A stretch of DNA of 25,000 bases from Prorocentrum cordatum (Eukaryota; Sar; Dinophyceae; Prorocentrales; Prorocentraceae), in contig CAUYUJ010017805.1 of assembly GCA_963575745.1 (NCBI GenBank), positions 42,501 through 67,500 of the forward strand, in the 5' to 3' direction. The notes beneath the pieces were generated by a model. That model saw only the letters and a list, made by a program, of their open reading frames with translations, was not told the DNA's origin and did not search any database. Both the position numbers and the translations under genes were made by a program. Of this stretch, positions 9,396-16,833 are shown in pieces. Numbering within the stretch: the first letter of the stretch is position 1; every line of letters begins with the position of its first letter.

Positions 9396-9546
9396 AGGGG
9401 GGGATGAGGGCAACGCAGGCAGCAGGAGGGCGCCGATTGTACCTCTGCCCCGATCCTGACCAGAGGCCCACCCTGAGGCCCTGGACCGGCGCCTACGCCC
9501 TCGCTGGCCAGGCCAGGAAGGCATGTGCTCCGACCCTGCATCCAGG

Positions 9547-9739
9547 GACCATCATTAAGTCGGGCACGTCACTCTACAGGAGGAATGCGCATTCCAAACT
9601 AATCAAGAAGATAATCAAACACATAACTAGCAACAACAAAACTAATATCTTAACCACGTGTTTGAACAGTGTTGGAAAATTTTTCTTTTTCGTCCAGAAA
9701 CCGCCTGCAGAGGGGGGCACACCCGACCTAAGACCAGCA
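9547..9739. mobile_element. MITE-like element, copy 2, with 8-bp target duplication
   Basis: The body at 9555-9731 (177 bp) has ends TTAAGTCGGG and CCCGACCTAA, inverted repeats with one mismatch. Directly outside lie GACCATCA (9547-9554) and GACCAGCA (9732-9739), an 8-bp duplication with one mismatch. The left sub-end CTCTACAGGAGGAAT matches CTCCACAGGAGGAAT of the copy at 1954-2159. The interior is AT-rich compared with its surroundings and has no transposase. Two copies with matching ends and different flanking duplications support a real transposon family. Confidence 0.75.
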
Positions 9740-9808
9740 TTGCCAGGATCGGTGCGCGCGGCGGGTTCACGTGGCGCTGACGCTGGCATTGGCCTTTGAC
9801 TACCTCCC

Positions 9809-9951
9809 AGACCACCCCAACCCAACCCGAAGATCCGAATTTCGGGTTTGGGGGGGCGGCACGGGCGTCACTTGTTTGTTGCTTCCATGTTCCCCGACCC
9901 CCCCAAAAAAAAACTCGACACTCGGGCCTTCGGGTTGGGTTGGTGTGGCTT
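9809..9951. repeat. Long imperfect inverted repeat with G/C-run arms
   Basis: The left arm (9809-9832, containing CCCCAACCCAACCCGAAG) is matched by the complementary right arm (9928-9951, CTTCGGGTTGGGTTGG) at about 21 of 24 positions. The symmetry continues inward as TTTGGGGGGG (to 9856) opposite CCCCCCAAA (from about 9898). The whole 143 bp could fold into one hairpin. Confidence 0.65.
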
Positions 9952-10033
9952 GGTGGGCGGTGAGCCTCTGACGCAGCGCGAACCGCTCACCACCGGACGC
10001 GCCGCGGCTCTGCGCGTCGCTCATTTTTCTGAC

Positions 10034-10127
10034 CGTGCTCCTTCCTACTTGTGCTCGTCCCCACTTATTCCTGGCCCCCCCCACTGGCCGGGAAGAGGCC
10101 CAGGATGGGACAAGTAGAGGTGAAAGG
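10034..10127 (+). repeat. Hairpin repeat, copy 2
   Basis: Second copy of the 7604-7695 repeat. Its central stem is TTCCTGGCC (10068-10076) with GGCCGGGAA (10086-10094), where the one difference would be a G-U pair in RNA. The outer arms differ from copy 1 yet still pair (CTACTTG with CAAGTAG). The left halves of the copies align without gaps over about 45 bp. Confidence 0.6.
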
Positions 10128-10920
10128 ATCTTGGCCCCCCAGATTGTTTTGACATCGACGCCAACGCCTCCAAAACCTTGGACTGACCAAGGAATCGAGC
10201 CAGCAGCGGAGGGGGATGCTGGCTCCTTGACCCAGGCCAAAAGCCTGAGTCACAGCGCAAGCTTGGCCCCCCAGAGAATCATAGACTGCTCGAAGGACGA
10301 GACATGCACAATGCCCACGCCTGCGCAGCGGGGCCCGCGTCGGCCGAGGGCGGGCCACCGCGGCGCTCCGCCCCGAGGAGCGCCCCGCGCGGGGCTCGCC
10401 GGCGCGCGCGCCGGCGCGGCGCGATCCTGCCTGGGGGCGCTCGCGGACGGGCGGGGGAGCAGGAGCAGATGCACCAAATTACAAGGGAGGCGGAGGAGGA
10501 GGAGGGGGAGGAGGGGGTTCACTGCCCATAAAGGGAAAAGTCCAGGGGAGAGAGGACAAGAAAGACTGGGGCGGGTGCCCATCAAAGGAGAACTTTTTGT
10601 TCCCAGGCAAGGGATGACCAGCCCTGCCTGGGCCCACCGACAGGGCACCCGTCCCCAAAAACAGCAACATCTGTCTAACCCCCGCTGCGCTCAGCCTCAG
10701 TGCGGGCGGCGCCGCGGGTCTGCCAGCAGATGCGCGACACGCCGGCGTCCACCCAGGATGGCCGGCTCTAAACGGTCGCGGCTGCAACCGTGCAGCGCCC
10801 CCATCAAGGAGCCACCAATCACAAGAACACACCGGCCTGAAGATACGAATTTCCACTAAACGTATCAGAATGATGCTGCTCGCGAGCCCCTGCAGCCTGG
10901 GCGGCCGCAGACAAAATTCA
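10128..10920. other. GC-rich spacer with adjacent palindromes
   Basis: No gene is recognised. At 10382-10395 GCCCCGCGCGGGGC is a perfect 14-bp palindrome, and at 10397-10416 lies a perfect 20-bp palindrome centred on GCGCGCGC. A short GGA tract lies near 10485-10515. Confidence 0.6.
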
Positions 10921-11044
10921 GCGCCACCTGAAATTGAAGGAGGGCGGTGGTGTACAACTGAAGCCTAAGGTCCCCAGACCGGGACCATGAAAGACCACGA
11001 ATCCTACTGAACAGAGGGCGAGGCTGAACAAGTGTACATCTGTC

Positions 11045-14000
11045 TCAGCCTTCAGCCTCAGGCTCGGCTCCTGCCGCCCTTTTGGCCTGGGCCTCGGCCC
11101 GGTCCGCAAGGACCTTCTGACCGAGCTCCTCGGCCTCAGCTCTGTCGTAAAACCCGAAAGCGAGCAGCACGGAAGCAAGCCCGAGTCTGGGAGCCACGGG
11201 CTGCTTCGAAAAAGGGACCACCCTCGGAGCTGCGTGCATGATCTGGTCTCCACCGTGGTCCAGTCCGAAGTGCCTCGAGAACCGCGCTCGAGTGACCTCC
11301 GCTGGAGCCTCACAGGGGCCAAGCGGCACGAGGGGGAACTCAGTCGGATGATGTCCATCCTGCAGCCTCTTGCGCACTGTATACGCCGAACCACCTTTGA
11401 TCGGCCTTGTGCCCTTGCACTGGCCCTTGAGGCCCCGCTGCATCGGAGTAGTAGCATACTGCCAACACGAAGGGCAAAAAATAATGGGCTCATCACCAGG
11501 CACAGCACACTGAACTATACAGTGCTGGTTAACCCTCCAAGGGCGCACGCCACGGCTGACAATCCACTCTGGGTCTCCTGAGGCTGCGCCCGAGGGGAGA
11601 TCAATGGCAGTAGCAGCAGCAGGAGGCTCAACAGGAGGAGGGGCGAGAGGATCGTGAATCGGGTCCGCCTCAAGGAACTCTTCCACAAAAAGCCCGGGGG
11701 GGCAAGTCCCCACATCGACCGTCTTCAAAAAATCGGCACCGAGATGATCTCGCGTCTCCGAAGCTCCCATCGCGGCCGAGAGGCGAGCCGAAAACTTGCA
11801 AGCCAATCGGGCTATAAAACGGCATCCTTCCAACATGTGCACATCAGCTTGCGAAGACCTGCCGAAAGCCACTCCTTTCTTTGCAAATCGATCCGCCGCG
11901 GAGTTGCCATCCCGGTCGAACTCCGAGATTCGATCGCGCTCCACGTCTGAAGCGGTAGCGTGGGCTTTGACGTGGTCAAACGGGCGATTCACGAAATCCT
12001 CCCTGCTATGAACTCTGCGCCAAAAATGAGCGCGTGGGTTGCACGGGCTGGTGGACGTTTCCACCGAACGGCAACAACTGAGCGTGCTCTTGCAGTCGGC
12101 GCGCAAAGCATATCTACCCAATACGTGTTGGGAACACATCAAGACAGCGTAATCCTCCCCGTCCCGGGCCGTGCCCCCCGACACTCCAAATTCAGGGGGA
12201 ACCCGCCCGAACAATGCTCCGACGTATCTGCGCTCGGCATCGTAAAGCACCACTGCCCAGCCCGCAACCCGCAGCGACGGGTGGAGCTGATCCAACCCCG
12301 AGCCGTCAGTGAAAACAAAACCTCCCTCCAGGAGGATTGGCAGCTGCACCTCGGCAGTCGTGTACAACCGCCAAGCTGGGTTGAACGGCTGGCGCCCCAC
12401 GCACTGCCCTGGCTCAGGAAATACGCCACGCGCAAACCGCTCCTGCCAGCCTTCTGGACTGTCTGTCATCCTAGCGGCTGCCCGTTTGAGCTCAAGTGGG
12501 AGACAGTCCCTGCGCATCGCATCGTGGGCGGGGCAATGATAGCATCTGTGGAACAATGTTCCCCGAGCCCCCTGGCACAGCTGGCAAACGTCTGGCAAAG
12601 AGGGCTCCGAATCATGGAGCCGCGCTTGGGTCCAATGGGATCCCGAGACTAAACCGCGCAACGTATTTTGCTCGTGCCGGCCCCACGTATCTGACCAATC
12701 CGAAAACAAAAGCTCGAGGACCGGGCGCCAGCAGACATCAGAAGCCCAAACAGAGGCGTCCTGCATCGATAGAGCTCGGACGTCTGAGGCCCTGCGGGCG
12801 GCGCACGAAATTTGGGCCGCCACGCATGCAGGCGAATAAAAATATAGGTCCCACTCCGCCCCCCGATCGTCCACCGCCGTCCCAGCATCCTTGAGGCTAC
12901 AGCCTACCCGCTGGGCCGTTAAAATCATGGCCGCAACTGGATCCTTGCAGGAGACCCATGGCCTGGCTGAGCTAGCGTTGGCCTGGCCGGCCGTGACGAG
13001 AGACTCGAGCACTGTTCTGGACAAATGCCCGTCACCGAGGACCTCGCAGTACTGGCGCATCGAATCGGCCGTGGCGAGCACCAGCGGGTCGCGCCTCCAC
13101 CCTTGCCGCCCGCAGCCAAGGTAGAGCCCGACCGACGCGCCCTTAGGGAGACGCCCTTCCGCGTGAGCCGCCAGAACTCTGAGGCCGTGCAGCCGCGTGT
13201 CGCCCAAACCGTGGACACACGTCCCCCACATGGCGACAGCTGTGGGGCCTGCGCGGTGCACCCTAAAAATGTTTGCGCCAGCGCCTTGCAACGTGCGCAG
13301 CTTCAACGCCCGCCGCTGGGCCGCGAGATATCTATCGAGATGCGTGCCGACCCTCCGAACCCCGCCGTCCGTAGCGTCCCCGCCGAGATCTCTATGAGAG
13401 CGCTCTCGGTCAGCCAACTGCAGGGGCAGCACTGCCGCAATATCTGCAGCCAGTGCCGACGAGTTGGCCAGGAAACCGGCTTTCTCCCATGAGATAGGGA
13501 GACCCCGCTCCTGGACCGCATCTGCCACCGAGTTGAAGGCGAGGCCCAGCTGGTGTGGGACTGTTCTCTGGCCTCCCAGCGCATGAAACGAAACGTCATC
13601 GATAACATTTTTAATCGTAACAATCGGTGCAAGTGCATCGGCTCGCTTCAAAATCACTAGGAGTAACACTTTGGCCAAGGAGGTGGCGCACGAGCACCCG
13701 GCTACTACAGTGCCGTTTGCCTCGAGAGGCCTACCCGTGACTCCCTGAAAAACAGCCCTCCGTTCTGACCTGTAGAGGCAACAAAGACCCCGTAGCAGAC
13801 TCTCGGGGAAGCCGACGTGGACCGCTGCCGCTCGAAGCTCAGCGTGAGAAATGTTCTCATACAATTTCTTCAGATCTGAAAATGCAGAGCCCGAGGCGAG
13901 ATTCCGCAAGCGTGCAAACGCCGCCAACACGTTGTGAAGCCATGCACTCTTGTCGCACGAGGTCGAGCGGCTCTGCCCCCAGAACAGGTCCGAAGCGTGG

Positions 14001-14128
14001 GCCTGCTCCCAGGCGCTGCACTCGCGCTGCCGGATCTTGGACCACACTCGGGCCCATAACGGCAGGAGCCCGATCGGTCGTACCCCTCCTGTTGGCTTGT
14101 CAAGAAAAACAATTAAAATGAGCAGCAG
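11045..14128 (-). CDS. Reverse transcriptase-RNase H polyprotein, copy A main frame
   Basis: The open frame runs from 14266 to 11045 (1073 codons), but homology to copy B starts only at about residue 47 (14128), so the annotation starts there. In that numbering, RT motif A has Asp131 (in FSDLKKLYE), motif B is NGTVVAGCSCAT (184-195), and motif C is VIDD with Asp223-Asp224 (13595-13600). A zinc motif Cys561-x2-Cys564, His573, Cys578 follows. RNase H shows Asp654 (FTDGS), Glu704 (GEDY), Asp724, His769 and Asp792, so the expected acidic set is complete. A C-terminal Cys931-x2-Cys934 and Cys950 suggest another metal site. The family would copy its RNA into DNA at the target. The N-terminal RT part lies in another frame upstream, so the copy is probably inactive. 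There is no sign of an own promoter. Confidence 0.88.
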   Translation of the reverse strand: MLLILIVFLDKPTGGVRPIGLLPLWARVWSKIRQRECSAWEQAHASDLFWGQSRSTSCDKSAWLHNVLAAFARLRNLASGSAFSDLKKLYENISHAELRAAAVHVGFPESLLRGLCCLYRSERRAVFQGVTGRPLEANGTVVAGCSCATSLAKVLLLVILKRADALAPIVTIKNVIDDVSFHALGGQRTVPHQLGLAFNSVADAVQERGLPISWEKAGFLANSSALAADIAAVLPLQLADRERSHRDLGGDATDGGVRRVGTHLDRYLAAQRRALKLRTLQGAGANIFRVHRAGPTAVAMWGTCVHGLGDTRLHGLRVLAAHAEGRLPKGASVGLYLGCGRQGWRRDPLVLATADSMRQYCEVLGDGHLSRTVLESLVTAGQANASSARPWVSCKDPVAAMILTAQRVGCSLKDAGTAVDDRGAEWDLYFYSPACVAAQISCAARRASDVRALSMQDASVWASDVCWRPVLELLFSDWSDTWGRHEQNTLRGLVSGSHWTQARLHDSEPSLPDVCQLCQGARGTLFHRCYHCPAHDAMRRDCLPLELKRAAARMTDSPEGWQERFARGVFPEPGQCVGRQPFNPAWRLYTTAEVQLPILLEGGFVFTDGSGLDQLHPSLRVAGWAVVLYDAERRYVGALFGRVPPEFGVSGGTARDGEDYAVLMCSQHVLGRYALRADCKSTLSCCRSVETSTSPCNPRAHFWRRVHSREDFVNRPFDHVKAHATASDVERDRISEFDRDGNSAADRFAKKGVAFGRSSQADVHMLEGCRFIARLACKFSARLSAAMGASETRDHLGADFLKTVDVGTCPPGLFVEEFLEADPIHDPLAPPPVEPPAAATAIDLPSGAASGDPEWIVSRGVRPWRVNQHCIVQCAVPGDEPIIFCPSCWQYATTPMQRGLKGQCKGTRPIKGGSAYTVRKRLQDGHHPTEFPLVPLGPCEAPAEVTRARFSRHFGLDHGGDQIMHAAPRVVPFSKQPVAPRLGLASVLLAFGFYDRAEAEELGQKVLADRAEAQAKRAAGAEPEAEG

Positions 14129-15324
14129 ACTTGACGCAGTGGATCCCGTTCCCAGGCGTTCAAGACATCTGCAAACCTCTGCGCGAAGCCAACGGGTAGC
14201 TGAGCAAGCAATCGGGGGTGGAAGCCATCCCACCCAAGCGCCGTGCACTTGGAAAAACATTTGCACGCCTCCCCCACCTGCTCGGCCGAGATGGGCTCAA
14301 GGAGCTGCAAGACAGGCCAACTCCTTGGGTGCGCTTCCTGCGAACGGCTCTCCCGTGACCAGATAGGGACCCAATCTTCCAACAAACGGTCCAGAGCAGC
14401 ATGGCCCGCGAGCGGAAAACCCCCGTCCTCATCGGAGGCCAGGACAGGCTCAGGGACAGGACGCGGGCCTTTACTGAACCTATGCGCGGCTCGGCCTCCC
14501 TTCAGGACCGAACTTTGGGCGAAGTCCTGCCACGATTTACGAAACTGGCGAGTATCCGCTGCCAGCCTACAGGAGACCTCGCTCGACAGATCTGCAAAGA
14601 GTTGAGTGCGCCTGTCGGGGTCTCGGAGGCCTTCCAGGAGATCCTCCCCTGAAAGGTGCCCAAGAGACCCGGCCTCCGCCGAGGCAAGACATGGGCTGAC
14701 CTGCTGAAGAATCCCCCGGAGCCTCCCCCAAGTCACCCCCGAAGTCCCCCCTTCGATTTTGGTCAGGCCCAGCATCTGGCCGATCACGCGCCGAAGCTGC
14801 AAAAATTGGACAGTTGAAAAAGATGACCTACGCCTGAGCTCTCTACCCCATGCCGCTGCCAAAGGCACCTGCCGAAACTGACACCCTCTCGCTCTACCAG
14901 TGTACTTCGCCCGAGCGCTGGCGTCGACAGAGTGTCTGGCAACTAAAAACGTTTCGGCTGCATCGAACCACTCCTTCATTGCCTCCGTCGGCACTCGAGG
15001 CAGGGATCCCTCTTCCCAGGACCACTCCAGCCGCGGCGCCTCAAACAAAACGCCCTCTGGGACGCCCCTCGGCGGCGCCCTGGGCTGAGAAGAAGAGGAA
15101 GGAGAAGAAGAGGAGGGGGGAGAAAGAGGAGGGGGCTCCAAAGGGAAACAACAAGGCACAACGCGTTGCCATGCCTTGGCTTTACCATTGAGGCCCGTGA
15201 GCTCCAGCGAGACCGCAGCATGAGGGCCGCGAGGAGTATTTAAAAGGGTGCGCACGCACGAAACATACGGCAAGAGGCACTGCGAGGCTGCGAAAAAATC
15301 AATGACACGTCCGCCGCATGTGGT
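14113..15324 (-). CDS. Endonuclease tail, linker and RT N-terminus, copy A, frameshifted
   Basis: The frame is open from 15474, but its first 50 codons are the GGA tract read as Arg, so only the part from 15324 is listed. Residues 58-85 (IDFF, TPRGPH) match the endonuclease end of copy B (YDCF, TPCGSH). The linker begins near EWFDAAETF, matching RWFDLAELH in B. The end (DWVPIW, GWDGFHPR, LNAWE) is the first part of the RT domain and ends at a stop at 14113-14115. The continuation (from LLLILIVFLDKP) lies in the other frame from 14128. The shift, net -1 or +2, falls at about 14126-14131, judged by alignment to B. The linker is about 165 residues longer than in B. Confidence 0.75.
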   Translation of the reverse strand, partial: TTCGGRVIDFFAASQCLLPYVSCVRTLLNTPRGPHAAVSLELTGLNGKAKAWQRVVPCCFPLEPPPLSPPSSSSPSSSSQPRAPPRGVPEGVLFEAPRLEWSWEEGSLPRVPTEAMKEWFDAAETFLVARHSVDASARAKYTGRARGCQFRQVPLAAAWGRELRRRSSFSTVQFLQLRRVIGQMLGLTKIEGGTSGVTWGRLRGILQQVSPCLASAEAGSLGHLSGEDLLEGLRDPDRRTQLFADLSSEVSCRLAADTRQFRKSWQDFAQSSVLKGGRAAHRFSKGPRPVPEPVLASDEDGGFPLAGHAALDRLLEDWVPIWSRESRSQEAHPRSWPVLQLLEPISAEQVGEACKCFSKCTALGWDGFHPRLLAQLPVGFAQRFADVLNAWERDPLRQVCCSF

Positions 15325-15417
15325 CCTCCTCCTCCTCCTCCTCCTGTTCCTCCTCCTCCTCCTCCGCCTCCGCCTCCTCCTCCTCCTCCTCCTCCTCCTC
15401 CTGTTCCTCCTCCCCCT

Positions 15418-15448
<31 letters not shown>

Positions 15449-15509
15449 CTCCTCCTCATCCTCCTCCTCCTCAATCATCTCCTCCTCCTCCTCCTCCTCC
15501 TCCTCCTCC
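15324..15509. repeat. (CCT/GGA)n microsatellite between the two retrotransposons
   Basis: An almost pure CCT tract on the plus strand with a few TGT, CGC and ATC interruptions. Copy A ends (its 5' side) at the left border, and the spliced leader of copy B starts at the right border, sharing the TCC at 15507-15509 with the tract. The minus-strand frame from 15517, reading Met-Ala-Thr then poly-Glu, is just the antisense of the leader followed by GGA codons. Confidence 0.92.
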
Positions 15510-15528
15510 GTAGCCATTTTGGCTCAAG
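15507..15528 (+). other. Dinoflagellate spliced leader (DinoSL) sequence, retroposed
   Basis: All 22 positions match the dinoflagellate spliced leader with T at the degenerate first base; the core is CCGTAGCCATTTTGGCTC and it ends in CAAG. In dinoflagellates this leader is added to nuclear mRNAs by trans-splicing. A complete leader joined directly to a retrotransposon and not followed by a splice donor (the next bases are ATGTCTG) is what reverse transcription of a trans-spliced RNA would leave. It is not an SL RNA gene. Confidence 0.95.
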
Positions 15529-15610
15529 ATGTCTGCTCTGGGGGCCTTGAGCCCCGTGGTAGAAAGGGATACCGCTAGTCCACGGCTCGATCTTCAGTTG
15601 TTCTTGCAAC

Positions 15611-15677
15611 CCGAGTCGAGCTCCGCGCTGCTCGGGCCAAGAGGTCTTTCTGCCGAGTCGAGCTTTGCGCTGCTCGG
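15611..15677 (+). repeat. Two direct repeats in the 5' leader of copy B
   Basis: A 25-bp unit beginning CCGAGTCGAGCT and ending GCGCTGCTCGG occurs at 15611-15635 and 15653-15677 (42-bp period), with two differences (CC versus TT). Its ends CCGAG/CTCGG are complementary, so each unit can fold. The second copy ends 9 bases before the ORF1 start codon. Repeats in a LINE 5' region can be promoter or ribosome-entry elements, but nothing here proves this. Confidence 0.75.
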
Positions 15678-15686
15678 TTGTACGCG

Positions 15687-16802
15687 ATGGCTCCCCCGCC
15701 CGTGCATCAGCGCAAGTGGTTTTGCAGGCTGTGCAAGCACGCGCGGACGGGAAAGCCGTTCCTCAACTTCGCGGAAAACAAACAGTGTTTCCAGTGCAAG
15801 TTGTCGAAGGGCAGTTGTTTCGGAGGCTACCTCGCGGTCAAAGAACCCTCCGTCTCGACAGGCCCTAAGGGCACTGGAAGTGGAGCCACGCCTCCCTGGG
15901 TCAAGACGTCCACTGAGGTCCAAAAGCTCACGGCGCAGGTCTAGAAGCTCCAGGCGGAGCTCAATCAGGCCAAGAAGCCGCCTGACACGGGAGGCCTGTG
16001 AGACGTCGACCTTGGCTGCGAGGCGGTGCCCGACAAGGACCGCCTTGGCACGATCGACCGGGAGCTCGCCGCCATCTCGTCGCTCGAGGGCGCCGTGTGG
16101 ACCAAGCTCCAGGCCGAGCTCAGGCAGGAGAAGCAGGATATCGAGCAGCGGATGTTGGACAGCCAGCCGATGGGCCAGCGGCTCCGCATTCTGCTCACAA
16201 AAGTTGATGAGGTCGAGCAGAAGCTTCTCAAATCCAGGAAGCATCAGGAGCAGTGTCGGAAGAGACTCGGCGATGCCGAGGCTGCGCTTCGCGAGTCGGA
16301 GCTGCAGGTCAAGGAGCACGAATCCACCCTCGGCCAGCTCAAGGCGCAGCAAATGGCCTTGGCTGCGCAGGGCGCCGCCCAAGGAGTTGAACCTGAGGCG
16401 CGCGCGGTGGGTGCCCCCATGCTGCAGCTGGACTCCGACAAGGTTAAACGCTTTCTCGAGCAGGGCCTCGACCAGCTCGGCGTGCAGGTCCCAGACCTCT
16501 CGCAGTTCGCCCGGACGTTTTGCGAGCAAGTCCCGAGTTGCTCCACTCAGGCTATCGTGCGGGTCGTGCCGCCAGGGTCGCAGGCAGTGCCAGTGGCGGT
16601 GGAGGCGCCGACTCTGGCGGAGGACGGTGTTGCGGCTACGGTGCAAATCCCCATCGAGCAGATCCGCTCGGAAATCTCCATCGGCGGCGTCACCCCGCCA
16701 GAGAGCGAGGAGGCAGCTCGAGCGCTACACGGCCAACTTCGGGCTGCGTTTGGCGGGTGCGTGCACACGGGAGCAGTTGGCTCCGCCTTCTCGCCGATGT
16801 AG
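15687..16802 (+). pseudogene. Gag-like ORF1: zinc finger and coiled coil, two stops
   Basis: The start chosen is ATG at 15687 (GCGATGG context). The N-terminus reads MAPPPVHQRKWFCRLCKHAR and continues to NFAENKQCFQC. The pattern W-x-C-x2-C ... N-x6-C-x2-C resembles a RanBP2-type zinc finger, a fold often binding single-stranded RNA, but with a longer first loop. A heptad-rich coiled coil follows (about 15915-16350, e.g. EVQKLTAQV, VDEVEQKLLKSRKHQEQCRK). The frame is broken by TAG at 15942-15944 and TGA at 16002-16004, then stays open to a stop at 16800-16802. TAG lies where CAG (Gln) would continue the heptads, so simple nonsense mutations are likely. By analogy with LINE ORF1 proteins it would coat the element RNA. 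Copy A has no ORF1. Confidence 0.72.
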
Positions 16803-16833
16803 TTTGACATTGTTGCACGTTCTATTCGGCATC

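Larger units (their letters stand above)
10921..15324 (-). mobile_element. Non-LTR retrotransposon copy A, 5'-truncated
   Basis: A minus-strand copy of the family whose longer member starts at 15507. In reading order it keeps about 40 residues of the endonuclease C-terminus, a linker of roughly 190 residues, RT, a CCHC-like zinc motif, RNase H and a C-terminal CxxC domain. The endonuclease core and ORF1 are missing, and homology stops where the (CCT/GGA)n tract begins at 15324. Loss of the 5' part is usual for LINE insertions. The 3' limit is uncertain: the stop is at 11045-11047, and about 120 bp of possible 3' UTR follows without a recognisable tail. Confidence 0.8.

Noticed and set aside
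8735-9541. Ser/Pro/Leu-rich minus-strand frame of 268 codons
   Set aside because: Most of it is the GGA microsatellite read on the other strand.
15299-15517. Minus-strand frame starting Met-Ala-Thr followed by poly-Glu
   Set aside because: The ATG comes from the antisense of the spliced leader (CCAAAATGGCTACGGA) and the Glu run from the GGA tract; it ends at the border of copy A.
15507-15600. SL RNA gene
   Set aside because: The leader is followed by ATGTCTG rather than a GT splice donor and the SL RNA body.
15594-16646. 350-codon minus-strand frame opposite ORF1 of copy B
   Set aside because: It lies antisense to the coiled-coil ORF1, and its Leu/Arg-rich product mirrors that codon use. 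No domain is seen.
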